From the NCBI GenBank assembly GCA_035610835.1, contig CM069452.1, positions 12,247,753 through 12,311,752 on the forward strand: a stretch of DNA of 64,000 nt, in the 5' to 3' direction. Shown one piece after another: positions 23,291 to 35,400 of the stretch. The stretch is from Ophiura sarsii (taxonomy: Eukaryota; Echinodermata; Ophiuroidea; Amphilepidida; Ophiuridae). The number at the start of each line of letters is the position of its first letter. Position 1 is the first letter of the stretch. A program made the position numbers and the translations under genes. A model generated the notes under the pieces. It was not told the DNA's origin, searched no databases, and was given only the letters and a program-made list of their open reading frames with translations.

Positions 23291-25540
23291 GGGGGCTGTC
23301 AAGTGTCATTTCGTTTTTTCCAGGAATTTCACTTTTCTTCATTTTTCAAAACTTCAGAGTGTTATCTCTCAGTACATGCAAAGAAACATTCAATTTTGAA
23401 ATTCCAAAAGCCTATTTAGAAGGATTTAAATCCCTTATTGTGATCATTGACAAAGTAGAATAGAAAAGTCTGCCCGCAGGGAATCAGCGAAACTCCCATG
23501 CGCCGCGTATCCCGTGTTTTGTTTTTCACGCAAATTAACATGCGCCAGTTCGCTTAAAATACGCGACGCTGTTGTTTCGAAAGCCGTCAGTGCGTGCTGC
23601 GTTACCCGCTATGTTTTTGCCGCGTTTGAGGGCTTGTTCATACGCATTGTTTACGCATCGGAGGCCCGACTAATCAAACCGTCATTTTTGCCGGGGTGTA
23701 GCTGAGCCTGAAGCAAGTAGGCCTATTAGTAAAACAAAGCTTTAGCACAAGCGTTAGTGTCAAGGAGTTTGGAAAGAGAGAAGGAAAAAAGATAAAATAT
23801 AAAGGACAGAGAAAGATTTTGAATCCATGATCGGAGTGAAACATTGTAATGTAAGGAGTATCAAAAAGACTTAGGCCTACACCGGGTTTTATCCGAAGAC
23901 GTTAATGTTTTGTTTTTGTTTGGCCTTTCGATGTTGTACAAGTCCGTTCCACCCGCCCCGTCCATCCAATAGGCCTACCTGTTTATCTATTTATTGTCAT
24001 TACTGAATATGGTAGGCCTATTACTTCGCATCGTTGTTAAGTTAGCTAGTTCTCAATTAGTTTAACTCGGTGTACTTATTTGTCATTCAGTTATATCAAA
24101 CATAATATCAATTATAAGTGCCATTTTACCTAAGCCTACAATGGGCATGATCGGAGAAGCATCCTCGGGCCGATAAGCCGATGCTATCAAATGGTTCACA
24201 TGGTTATCTCATAGTTATAGTCTAACTTTGTATAGTTATGTGCACACGCGGCAATCAAAAACACGACATGTGGACAGTGGCGTAGGCCTACCGACCGGGG
24301 GGGGGGGGAGTTGCCCCCCGGCTCCAAATACCGGGACGCTAAATTCGCAATACCGGGACGCCAAATTTCGCATAAGAAAAGAAAATTGGGCCTAGGCGAA
24401 AACACTGAGGATTGGGCATTATTTGTTGACTGTTGTGCTTTTTGGACTGCGAAATGTTGTAACCAAGCGAAATTTTACATCCAGACTATTCACTAATCCC
24501 GCCACGGTGCATTTTTAAATGATCACATTGATAAAGACTCGACTACACTGGGCCTATAATGATAAACTCTGATGATTAGCCGCAGAGTGTTGCGCACAGA
24601 AATTAATACACGAGCGTCTAATCTTTGTCAACCGGTTCAACGCGCACGCGTCACCATTTATTTTGCCAACTCAAAACATTCCACGCGCGTCTGCGCTCAT
24701 TGTCGATCATAACGCACGCGCTTTCATGCATTACGGAAATTGTGAACGCACTTCGAATGCGCATGAAACGGTATGGCTTCTTTTTCAAACTCGACATCAT
24801 AAAAAAGGTGTTTTTTAACACACATTTGAGGTTATTTTGATACCAAGAAATGAACGGTTTGTAATTAAACTTTGCACGAAGTTGGGGATTTATATGCTTC
24901 CCACAATATCTAAAGAACAGGATTTGAAACACGTGTATTTCCCCGTAAACCATGATCAAACGGCGGTATTGTCGCTTTTCACCTTCATCGATTGATTTCA
25001 TTATGTTCATTTTTGAGTAAAAATACGATTTACAGACACGATAACTCAATACAAACTGCATCTGATGGACAGCAAGTAAGTTTAACGCAACAAGCATGAT
25101 CTTCGCCAGGTTCCATTTTTTTGTTTTTTTGTTTTAGGCCTATTTTCTGATTTTTCGGATCATTTTGTGGAAATTCACGTTTGTTGGATTTAAAAATCCC
25201 ATTTTGTTGCCTTATTTGGTCAATAAATAAAAAAATATCTCAGATATCAAAAAAAAAAAAAAATGGAACCCGGGTAATTTTCTTAAGATTACGAAAATCG
25301 TAAAAGGACAGATTTTCAGAAAATATTTTTTTGGTTACCTTGTCCGAATTGAAGACTGGTCAAAATTCTCGTTTTTTATGATTTTCTCCAAAATGGTCCT
25401 TTTTAGAGCAATTTCATGTTCATGGTTAGATTTATTGAACCCTTTCCTTCAAGAAAATGTATACTTTTATATGGAATATATGAATAATGACGTAGTTACG
25501 GCAGTTTTACGGAAGCTATTTCTGACACTTGACAGCCCCC
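23291..25540. mobile_element. 2.25-kb TTAA-flanked DNA transposon (piggyBac-like), non-autonomous
   Basis: Perfect 18-bp terminal inverted repeats GGGGGCTGTCAAGTGTCA at both ends, flanked by TTAA at 23287-23290 and 25541-25544. It sits precisely inside the reverse transcriptase: removing it and one TTAA brings the NGFRPGRST side next to LRRIVEE, the order found in intact relatives. TTAA target duplication is characteristic of piggyBac-type elements. No transposase is recognisable inside; the interior is CpG-richer than its surroundings and has a G-run at 24299-24308. Confidence 0.88.
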
Positions 25541-25736
25541 TTAATGCCAGAATTTGAGCACTACTGTTGATCTACCTGGGCGAAAACCATTTGATTGATT
25601 CGTAGAACCGGGTCTACTTGTAGGTGAGGGCATGCTATTAAAAGCCTCTTAAATAAATAAAGGCAAGCAAGTTATGACTCCATGGCATCATGAGTGACTA
25701 GCCCCAATGGTGGATTAACTATCGTTCATGCTTCAC

Positions 25737-27527
25737 TATAGGTCGGGGCGGACCTACGTCATGTCGGTGAAAATAATCAAATGCCGGTGACAAAAATTTG
25801 CGCAGATCAACCGCACATTGCGCCTACTGCAAATCAAGTGCGTAATGCTCGAATCATGCTAGCCGGTCGCTGGTCGCAACAGGTCGCTTCACCAATAATC
25901 GCTAGCTTGAAGTATTTCGGTGCGACCAAAAGGTCGCCTCGAGCTACTAAATCGCCGGTAGTCGCATGCCTTTTCAGGGTTTTTTTTGGTCACGCAGACG
26001 ACAACCTGGATTATGGCTGCTGATTGGTTATGCTAATTTAGAGGCAAAATAACCTCCCCCATTGGTTGAAAAAGTAGGATGTTCATTACGTCATGAGCGA
26101 CCAATCTTTCGAGTTGAAATGAAGTCAACTGGCCGCGACTGGTCGTTTCCAGTCAAGCGATCTCTTGATCGATGTATCGGGGGTTTTTATATGACGTAAA
26201 ACTCGTCATGATAGGAGCGATTTAAAGGTAGATGTTCCGATTTTCTCTTCTACATGAAAGGTCATCCTTAAAAAAGTTGTGTTCCAAAGTTTGAGTTGCA
26301 TAGCTCTAATGGTTCTTATTTTAGACGCACAAGATGCTGTGAACTGTAGCCTACCCATTGAGTAGTACACAAACTATATATCGGTGGTTACCACCATTCG
26401 CGGTAATTCGATGTTATTTCATCGATTTCTCCGTAATTATACCGATTTAGGCCGTCAAATTTCAGTATGATGATGAGAAAAATACGAGCTTTCATATGAT
26501 ATGAAAATCTCTGTATGTTTGAAATAATTCTGTGTTACGAAAATGTGATCGGGTCATCTACCTTTAATCGCAAAGCGACCTTACTCCAATACTCCTAGTT
26601 TTCCTTAGTCCTTTGGTACAGTCATCTATGATGACTGTACTTATTCGGGCAAATCTGTGTTACGGAAGCAGGCCTACATTTATTGATTTAGGCCTTACCT
26701 TAAAATCCTTCTTTGTGTGTACACTTGACATTTTTAGTTCCCAAAATTGTCCTTACTTGTTCCTGTGGTTGTTCCGTAGTGACTAGGCTTGTGATTCGTG
26801 TTCGTGATAGTGGTGGATGATGAAATTATTGGCGAAAATGTCGCCGCAAAATTACGGTCTAGACTCCAAAATCTATGTTGTCGATGACCATGCATTTCGG
26901 CGGATCCGGATACCCAGGTGATTTATGGGTAAATATCATCATTCAACTAGCCTACGTATTCGTCGCCTCTGCATCATCGGCCTCATTATCTTTTGCGCAC
27001 ATCGTCCGTGCGCCATGTTTGGAGACAGAAGGATAGAGTCTAGTGCACTGGCAAGCTGTATTTAGCGGTCAAATGCTGCATTCTGGGTAATTACGAGGCA
27101 AATCGCAATTTGTTCGTAAATTATTTTAGGGTTTCGTTTTAAAATACATTTCTTCGCTCTTTTTCACGCCAGTGAGTGGATTCAATTACCACCACAATAG
27201 CTGAGTTATTAAAGAACAAGATGACACAGTAAATGTAAGTCAAATCTTAGTATTTAGTAATAAATTTGGACATTTAGTCAAGACCTGAATTGATTTACAT
27301 TGACGTACACGTAGCGTAGCGGTTCCGATGCACTATATAGGGTTACAAATGACCGTCGATAACGACGGCCATGAAAAGACTAAGTTTTCCTTTAGTTATT
27401 AGTTTAGTATGATTCGAGCATAACGCTCAGCGTTGCCCGTTGAGTGCGTGCATGGAATGTTTTGCTTTTGAAACACTTGTTGTTGCCAAGCAAATTTGCT
27501 AAAAAAACCTTTAAGTCCGCCCTTGCC
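25737..27527. mobile_element. Possible large TIR element with CpG-rich interior
   Basis: The left end CTATAGGTCGGGGCGGACCTA-like resembles the reversed right end TATAGGCAAGGGCGGACTTA. The interior is unusually CpG-rich for the window (GGTCGC words at 25860-25960, 26780-27100) and carries a MITE at 26225-26564. No target duplication or transposase is seen, so a host CpG-island promoter is an equal alternative for 26780-27100. Confidence 0.3.
26225..26564. mobile_element. MITE family D, full copy
   Basis: TA-AAGGTAGATG ... CATCTACCTT-TA, 340 bp. The interior is nearly identical to the 40273-40630 copy (shared ATATCGGTGGTTACCACCAT and TTTCATATGATATGAAAATC palindromes), so the family was active or homogenised recently. 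Confidence 0.85.
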
Positions 27528-27950
27528 TATAAGATACACTTGCACTACGGTACCGATTGGGAACTAAATCATGACTATGACTGAGTGACCAGACAAGACA
27601 TGCCCAGCCAGATCACATTCACAATGACATCACATTGACAACAAGATCTGATCTTTTTGTTAACATTTTATTAATCAATTTTGTTGTGAATAAATAAGTC
27701 GCCTGCACCCAATTAAACAGTGTATATATTTGCATTAGATTGGTGTCATTGCTATAGTAAAATGTAAGTATTATTACCTCCTCTCCAAACTTCTGAAATG
27801 AAAGAAAAATAAACAGTAGTTTCGCGATCTGTAGCCAAAATATCGACACTCTCTTTCATTACCTTTGACCTCAAATGTCAGCCACCTGTCAAACTATACC
27901 GTGTGGTTAGGGTATTTACATTAAAAATGTGACAATTAAGTGATATTTCT

Positions 27951-28050
27951 NNNNNNNNNNNNNNNNNNNNNNNNNNNNNNNNNNNNNNNNNNNNNNNNNN
28001 NNNNNNNNNNNNNNNNNNNNNNNNNNNNNNNNNNNNNNNNNNNNNNNNNN
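27951..28050. other. Assembly gap (100 N)
   Basis: A run of exactly 100 N, the usual placeholder for a gap of unknown size. Nothing can be said about what it hides. Confidence 0.99.
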
Positions 28051-30064
28051 ACTTTTTGTGAAACAAAACATTTTTTCACCATTTAATTTGTACCATTGTT
28101 GTTTTTAACATTCTAAGCAATATGCAAACACATACATCGCCATCATGGATATAAAACTAACCTTTTTACCTGAGCACGATTTAATACATGGTGTCCCAGA
28201 TGATTTATCCCACGTTTGAAACATAATTAAAATATAATATAAACATTGCAGTCCAAGTCTTATGGAAATTAAATGAGGACACAGCAAATTACATGCATAC
28301 CATTGAAAACAAGTTTTGTGCCGAACATGTTCGATGGTTTATAAGTTTCAAAAAAGGTTATTTGTTCAATACTTTTACAATTTTTACAAAAGAGTCACAT
28401 TTTCTGTCAGAAATGTCAAATTTTCAAAAATTCAAAATTCCTAAGAAAACTAAATATATGTAATGCTAAGATCATAATCCACATAACAATAGTATTCATA
28501 GCTGAATAAATGCACCTTCCCGGTATAAATCATTCTGTGACACCCTGTATTCACCTTTGAATAAAAGTTCCAAGGCTCAAGATAAGCGGGGGGCTGGGCG
28601 ATTTCCTTCTGCCAAAGCCCCCGGTAATGCTGAAAATAAACAACCGAGCGCTGATATTTTGTCCAAACCAGCGCCCGGAAGCTTGCCAAAACATCGAATT
28701 TCGCTTCAGCTTATTTGATTTAATAAAAGGTTAGCTCCCGGTAGACTAAAAGTAGCTCTCGGTTCTCAATAAATCCCCCTGATCCGGGCACTACTTCTAA
28801 AAAAGTAGCTCCGGTAGAAAAACTGTTATCTTGAGCCTTGATAAGTTCCCATTCACCCTATGATCATACCATAGGCATACCACTAATATATATTATAATA
28901 TAAAAACAAATGACTTAATTTGCTGCTGTAAAACTCAATCCAATAGTTACCCTGAATGACTTTTTTAAGTCTATACCTACATGGTTGTGCATATGCAACA
29001 ATAAAACCAGGCAATTATATTACACCTAGCAGCTAATTATGAATTTAAGAAATGTAATTCTAGTTTATGAACTTTTAAGAAATGAAATTCTAGTTTATGA
29101 ACTTTTAAGAAATGAAATTCTAGTACTAAACCATCACATTTTGATAAAATTATCAATAAAAAACCCATTTCAACTTCATAAATACTTTATGATACACAAC
29201 AGCAGCAACAACAACAAAACTTAATATTTCAATTTGGTGATATTTCAAACCTATGGCTTATAGACATGTAGACATAATTTAGACAAACAAGCACTACAAG
29301 TTTGGAATGGGCATTTTCACCTGGGAGCCTATAAAAGAGGGGAAGGAGAACACAAAAAGTGTTTTTGCAGCATTAAAATAAAGTTATACACACTTTTTAC
29401 TCTTTAGGAAGACAATATTAGTCATTACATGACCTTATTTAGAGACAGCATATCAAATGTATATATAAGTACTGTTAAGTTGTTGATTATTAAAGCAAAT
29501 AATGCAATTTGTTATTCCCTTCCAGGTACATTCAGGTGCCAAATACATTTACTAACAATCATGAATAGAGCGAATAGTAACAGTATTTTTCATAAACACA
29601 GCTTTTCAAGGAATATAATAACGGCTTTGCTTTCCCAGTCTTTTGTTTGTTGGTTTGTTTGTGTATTTTGTTTACGCATATATCAATTCCAATCTTGAAC
29701 CCTGCGTTCAAGGTCAACATTTGTGCTTCCCTGCAATTCATAGGGTGACGACTCACCTAAGTGCACTACAACCGTTCAATCGTAATATTATATGGGAGAA
29801 GTAAGTTGAAATACTGGTGAAGATTCCCATAGATTCACCACATCAAAAATATTAGGCGTCATATCCTTGATGTTCCTTTAGGAGGGTAGGTTCGAGATTC
29901 ACATTCATGCTTGCATAGGTTCTGTTCAGAGTTGAGATGAGATGAGAAAGCTTCTCTTTTGCACATGTTAACTATAACCCTGTATATCGTAAAATTGTGC
30001 CAATTCGGCTGTATGGCTATTAAGATTATGTGGCATAATCAAATTGATGAAAATCAACTTACTT
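28051..30064. other. No gene recognised
   Basis: No supported exon. A small tandem repeat lies at 29044-29124. The 28560-28830 part is richer in G/C (GCTCCCGGTAG and CCCGGAAGC words) and looks like repeat debris. Confidence 0.4.
29044..29124 (+). repeat. 30-bp tandem repeat, 2.7 copies
   Basis: The unit TTAAGAAATGAAATTCTAGT plus TTATGAACTT is repeated at 29044, 29074 and 29104 with one mismatch in the first copy. Confidence 0.9.
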
Positions 30065-30294
30065 TCATTATGTTACCAGTCCCTTAACACTTTTGGACCG
30101 GTGATTTTGAACATTTCGCCGGTAATAAATCATCAAAGATTTTGTCAAACTGTTGAATATGTGGTCCATTTTCAGGGTTATGAGAGTTAGTTTGTGCCCT
30201 TTGGGCATACTTATGTCCTTTGCAGTCTTTTAATTGGACCACATAGTGGGAAATAAACACATCCCGTAGAAGTGATAAGGAATGGGAACATAAA
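30065..30294. mobile_element. MITE family M (GGACCGGTGATTTT ends)
   Basis: Left end TTATGTTACCAGTCCCTTAA then CACTTTTGGACCGGTG; right end TGATAAGGAATGGGAACATA. The interior landmark CTTTTAATTGGACCACATAG is shared with the copy at 58069-58336. Confidence 0.75.
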
Positions 30295-30625
30295 TCATAC
30301 AATCATTAATCTGTGTCATTATTAACTCAATGGATATAAATGATTTGAAGCTGGTTACTAAATCCTTGAAATAATTGGGAGAAGAACTCAATTATTCTAC
30401 CCTAGAGCCAAATTTGCACATGACTATGGTATAGCAATGGGGTAACTGGGGTAATTGTCACAACCCCCGCCTCCTCAGCATATCGTCAGCCTGCTTCGAT
30501 AATTGCCTAACTAACTTTTCAACGAAATTGAGCTTTATGCATAAATCATGACTTCATTACATTATGCACATGTTGTAATAATGCATTGACCAATCAAAAG
30601 TGTTAATAAATGCACAATTTCAATT

Positions 30626-30660
30626 CTGCCTAAATCAGCCTTGTGATTTAGGCAGATTGT
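30626..30660. repeat. Hairpin, 13-bp perfect stem
   Basis: TCTGCCTAAATCA and TGATTTAGGCAGA face each other across a loop of about six bases. Confidence 0.8.
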
Positions 30661-30815
30661 AATAATTATGTAAATGTTTTATAAATGGGTCATATTAACT
30701 TACTCGGATTAGGTCTATAACAAGCCATATTTAACTTAAAGGTAATCTCCAACCTTTCTATCCAACACTTACTGCTCCTGTTGAAATTCACCTGCACTAT
30801 TCATGGTGCTATTCA

Positions 30816-30929
30816 ACATATCGTCAGCCTGATTCGATAAATTGCCTAACTCACTTTTCATATTTTTGTTGTTTTCTAAGAACTAGAAAAAATAAAGTAA
30901 AGCAATTATCGAATCAGGCTGACGATATA
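30816..30929. mobile_element. Miniature inverted-repeat element, ~110 bp
   Basis: Left arm ATATCGTCAGCCTGATTCGA, right arm its complement TCGAATCAGGCTGACGATAT. A further left arm alone occurs at 30479-30505 (ATATCGTCAGCCTGCTTCGA). Confidence 0.7.
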
Positions 30930-31170
30930 TGACTTTAAGCCAATAAGACAAACACAGTTGCAATTTGAAGATACACTTGCCACCCTATCCTTCAGAGTGC
31001 TAATGTGGAAGAGCATTAGTTCAACCAGCTTACACAAAACAAGTAAAATAATTAAAGTGGAGCCTGTTAACACAAACTATCATTAATAACACAACATTCA
31101 TAATGACACAAATGGCTCCCTATGTCCCAATCTTATTATGTTACAGTATTGCCTAATAAACCAATGTAAA

Positions 31171-31432
31171 GTGAAGGAGCTATATTGATGAAATTTGTCA
31201 GTATAATCACTAGTCCTTAAAAACATTATGGTGCAAAAATAGTCTCATAAGTATGTTTACTTGGCGCTAGATGCCAAGGCCATGTAAATCAATGATGTCT
31301 TCCAACAGTGCAGTCTACATGTAAATGAGAATGTATAAAAGGTAAACATACTTATGAGACTATTTTTGCACCATAATGTTTTCAAGGACCAGTGATTATA
31401 CTGACAAAATTTCATCGATATAGCTCCTTCAC
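31171..31432. repeat. Foldback with ~90-bp arms
   Basis: The left arm starts GTGAAGGAGCTATATTGATG at 31171; the right arm ends with its near-exact complement at 31432. Arms run about 90 bp to TAAACATACTTATGAGAC near the centre and are separated by about 80 bp. Only a few mismatches, so relatively young. Confidence 0.85.
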
Positions 31433-31886
31433 TTCTGGGTGATTTCAAAACTTGTTGATACCCCCTCGTATGTGTTATAAAATTAATTATCAAGTCATTA
31501 TTGAAACTCTAAAATTTGGCAATAAAAATAGACATGGGCTATGTTGTTTATCTGAATAACCATAATAACAAATCTTTTGCATACCTACATATAAGGTTTG
31601 ATCAATTAACATAAATAATGTAAATGTTTTAATTCCAAATATTCAATAGAAGCATTTAAACACCTTGGGCTAAATCTCAAAAAGTAAATTATTATGCTTT
31701 TTTACTGCTTGTATACAGTTATATAAAGTTAACCCCAGAAAATATCAGTTATTGATGAAGTGTTTAGTTTGGCAAGCAAATTACCCAATTAACTTTTCAT
31801 GTCAAGTGTTCATGTTTCTAGCATGATTCTATATAACTCATTTTATATATAACTTACATGAGTGTCCTGATTGTTGAGACATGCAT

Positions 31887-32146
31887 ATATGTGACGCGAT
31901 CAAGAGGAATGAGTCGGATGTCGACCCTGGTCGAAAATGAGTTTTTAATACAGTTTTAAAGAAGACACCTAGAGCTTTCAGAAACTGAAAACCCCATGTC
32001 GATACGACGTTTTGTTCCAAAGTTATGTCAAATTGTATACATGAATTTCCATCAAAACTTATGTAAGCCGCCATTTTGAATTGGCCATATCTCAATTTGG
32101 GATTCCCCGACATCCGACTCATTCCTCTTGATCCGCATCACATATG
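31887..32146. mobile_element. MITE family B, 260 bp
   Basis: Left end ATGTGACGCGATCAAGAGGA and right end reversed ATGTGATGCGGATCAAGAGG, both continuing AATGAGTCGGATGTCG. Same family as 10963-11218. Confidence 0.85.
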
Positions 32147-32325
32147 TCCATGGTAAATATCCCTGTTTTATTCTATAACCCAACTATAGTGTTTAAATAA
32201 AAGAAGAATGTTTTGGAACACATATATTTGGTTTAGAATTAATCTAATATGATAATAATAGAACAATAATAATACAAAAATGTACTATAGATACATGATG
32301 ATAGAAGTTACAGCCAAACCCATTA

Positions 32326-32405
32326 TCAAATACTTTCATAGCCACCCTGTTCACCTGGTCGACACCTCGACATATAAGACATGACCAGAAGAAAAATGCA
32401 CCTTC
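32326..32405 (-). CDS. MRH receptor terminal exon (acceptor ambiguous)
   Basis: Two acceptors four bases apart (TTTTAG-GAAG) give different ends. The upstream one (exon from 32405) reads KVHFSSGHVLYVEVSTR-stop at 32351. The downstream one (from 32401) reads CIFLLVMSYMSRCRPGEQ-GGYESI-stop at 32326. The second ends in YESI, a YxxPhi sorting signal like those in Atg27 and related receptors, and is favoured on that ground; the first uses the better acceptor. Confidence 0.5.
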
Positions 32406-35400
32406 CTAAAATATAAAATAAATGTGTGTGTTATCAATATAAGATCAATCTGTTGTAAATATTTAAAAATACCACTCACATCACAATATGCAGAGTGTAT
32501 CAAATTATAAGAGTCGGTGACCATAGGAGAAAGCAGTCACATTTGACCTATTCAAATCTACAATTACAATAGCTTATATGTGACCTGGCACCACAAAATG
32601 AGTAAAGTCATAGAAAATAAAAATCTTTTTTTTCTTCACATTTTCAGAAAGAAGATATCCTCAGGTTTAAAATGACACCGAGGTTGTTATAATAGGCCAT
32701 TCCATAGTGAAAGTATGATAAATTTAAGTTAATCATTGCTGAATTATTGAATTGGAGAAAAAGGCCTTCAAAGTCAGTTAAGCTTATCTTATCAAACTTA
32801 ATCGAAACATTGTTCATGCCAAATACCTCTTATTGAACGGCTGTCATTGGTTTATTTGGGATTTTACAGGGTTCAAACTACTATTAATAGCTTTGAAAGC
32901 CCTGACCTTCAAGACAATAACAAATTTGCCATAGGGGATACTATTTTAACCTGTGGAAATGACGATGTAAACAAGGTAATTTCGAGACAATTTTCCACTC
33001 TTTGCGTTCATTTCTTGAGATGTAAGAATATATGCCCTCTCTAAAATTACTTTAAAAACATATTAAGACCCAAAATATTTTCTTTATACTTCAGAATGTG
33101 ATACATAAATAGTTTTTCTTTCAGATAATGAAAATATCTCATTTTCGACCTCCCTTGTCAAATCGACTATTTCAGGCATAACTCTAAATCATCCCAGTGA
33201 CTTTACGCTCATATTGTTGTGCCAGGTCACATATGTGTACTGTAGTGGCAAAAGGGTGCACTTAGTTGTCGGTAAAATGCATTTCGATATATTGATGGAA
33301 TTAGCCATGGAAAATAAAGAAAATAAAGAAAATTTTACAATTTTTCTTAATAAAATCAGAAAGCAGTATCTAATCTTAACCACAAGGGTGTCATTTTATA
33401 GCATCAAAACGCTCCTTTTGTTGGTATAGATCTCAATATTTTCTTTGAGACAACTGCACATTTTGCTGTAACAGTACACTTGTGTGTAGCCTTGTGCTTG
33501 CATTTTTCTCACATATATATTATGTGATTACTTTACTTAGCAAAATGAACTGCCATTACATTTCTAGAATAATAATGAGAACGAAAGGCTCAGTTGGTAA
33601 GAACTAGTAGGAAACAAATTTACAATAATGATGAGAGCAATAAGGTAATAGCGTTATTTAAACAATTCTAAGTTTAAAAGTATAAAATAGTTAAAATAAG
33701 TAGTACTTCGTTCTGCAATAGCAAACAGCAATCGCATCAATTTGATCAATTTAGAAAGGGCTGTCTTTTATTTTATTGATCAACATATTCACTCAATCAA
33801 AGGAATTGCATACTTAGATTGTGCAGGACTGACCAGACTAACTTATTTAATAGTTTCATGAACACAATGTCCATATTCTAAACTTACAGCAATAAGTCAG
33901 GCAATGCTTTCCACCATTCCAGATTTGGAATTAATTCCAACCAGTCGCACCTGCTGACATATTTAATACAAAACCGCCAACAAGATACACTACAGCTGAA
34001 CAGAAAAAATCTGTAACAGAGCAAAATAACAGAACATTGTTAAAAGCATTTACAATAAACACACAGAACTATCCATGTAATCATATAAAGTGTTGGAACA
34101 TAAGTAATAGATAATTATTACATTGAACTAAAATTACCAGTACTTTAAAGGTAGGTGATCCGATTGAAGGGTCATGAAGGGTCGTCCTTAAAATAGTCAT
34201 ATTCCAAAATTTGAGTTGCATAACTCCAATGGTTCTTATTTTAGAAGCACGGCGGGGAGATGAAATTTGCCCATTGAGTACTACACAAACTAGCCGGGGT
34301 GGTTAACCACCTTTGGCAGTAATTTAGTGCATTTCGGCCTATAATGTCTAAAGAGTATAGAACTTGAACTCATGACAAAATACCTATAGACATAATTTAT
34401 GTGGAATATATTTATATGTCTTTTAAGCTTGAAAGAATCGAAAGGATGCGTTGAAAAGAACAAAGAAGAGATTAACTGATGTGTGTGTGTGACTTAATCA
34501 TGTTGCTTCTTGCTTCGTGCATTTTAAAAGCTTTACTTTCATACTGAGAGGATTGGACCAAGCTGATTTTGCGTTCCTCGTGTTTGCTGAAGCATATCTC
34601 CCGTTCTAAATAACCAATTGGAACGCAATAAAATGCAAATGAAAGCTTATTTACTCAGCTTTCATAATACATCAAGATTAGACCCGTGTTTTCCTGTCCT
34701 TTTAAGATATCTTATGTGTCCGGAGTGTTAACATTTTTTGGGTCACCCTGTATGTTAAAAATAATACTATAGCCGCATGGAAAGTGTTAATACTCACTCT
34801 TGTCAAATGCTTCATTCATTCCCTAAGGTTTTACACTACAAATGTCCACAAAATGTTTTTGGTAACATTACATACAGGAGTTCATACCTTCAAGCGCCAT
34901 GCATTCAAACACCTTCTTTGTAACTGGTAATTTAGCATATCAATTCCAATGTTGGATGGCTGCCAAGTTCGCTTGATTACCATTACCTCCTCATCATTGT
35001 TTCCATATTTTATGCTATTTTCTATAGGCTTTGTTTCTCTATTGTCACGTCCTATAGCAATTTAACTCCAACCAACTTATGTTTTAGTTGGTTCACCGCT
35101 ACTAATATAGTACCTTACATACAATTATTGGTTAGATTGTTTTTAAAAAGTGACTAGTATAGATGATAATACTTACATTATAATAAGAATTGATCCACCA
35201 CTGATGGTTTGGTATGGGTTGGGTGGACTGATTTGAGCACATGCACCATCATACCTCAAAGTAATAATATACTGAAAGTATAAACAATATATACAACATT
35301 ATAGTTTATACCATAATAATTTTCTACAAATATCACGCAGAAAAATCAGGTTAAAATAAAATCCCCACTGAAACCAAAAAGGTACTTTTGGGTGAAATAC

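Larger units (their letters stand above)
22118..25620 (-). mobile_element. Non-LTR retrotransposon (RTE/CR1-like), split by a DNA element
   Basis: The reverse transcriptase of an RTE/CR1-like non-LTR element is recognisable on the minus strand. In order from its 5' side: an NGFRPGRST-type block at 25560-25610, then (after the 23291-25540 insertion) LRRIVEE, the IDFKKAFDTVHR palm block and YGVPERLV at 23130-23290, APFLFIIILDY at about 23010, the catalytic FADD box (LDFADDIALLAD) at about 22890, YLGAW at about 22690 and a C-terminal RRLKFAGH block at about 22350. Frameshifts after GVLQ (about 23045), near 22500 and near 25555 make it inactive. A repeat of GCAAGCAAGTAAGCAAGC on the minus strand at 22115-22142 looks like the tetranucleotide 3' tail of such elements. 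Superfamily beyond non-LTR is uncertain. Confidence 0.85.

Noticed and set aside
24651..25097. 148-codon open frame within the TTAA element
   Set aside because: No transposase or other domain, no plausible composition; the element appears non-autonomous.
26838..26917. Possible first exon MSPQNYGLDSKIYVVDDH... ending at a GT donor
   Set aside because: No family match, no partner exon found downstream before the gap, and the stretch may be element interior. Kept only as a finding.
28105..28287. Minus-strand exon-like piece with TWDKSSGTPCIKSC before a GT
   Set aside because: No convincing acceptor, no partner exon and no family match; it adjoins the assembly gap.
33888..33995. A second frame in MRH exon 5 reads VVYLVGGFVLNMSAGATGW and then a stop, resembling the M6PR span and suggesting a frameshifted gene
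   Set aside because: The phase from exon 4 with the acceptor at 34011 gives an uninterrupted frame with a good membrane helix and the conserved ELIPNLEWW block, so no frameshift is needed.
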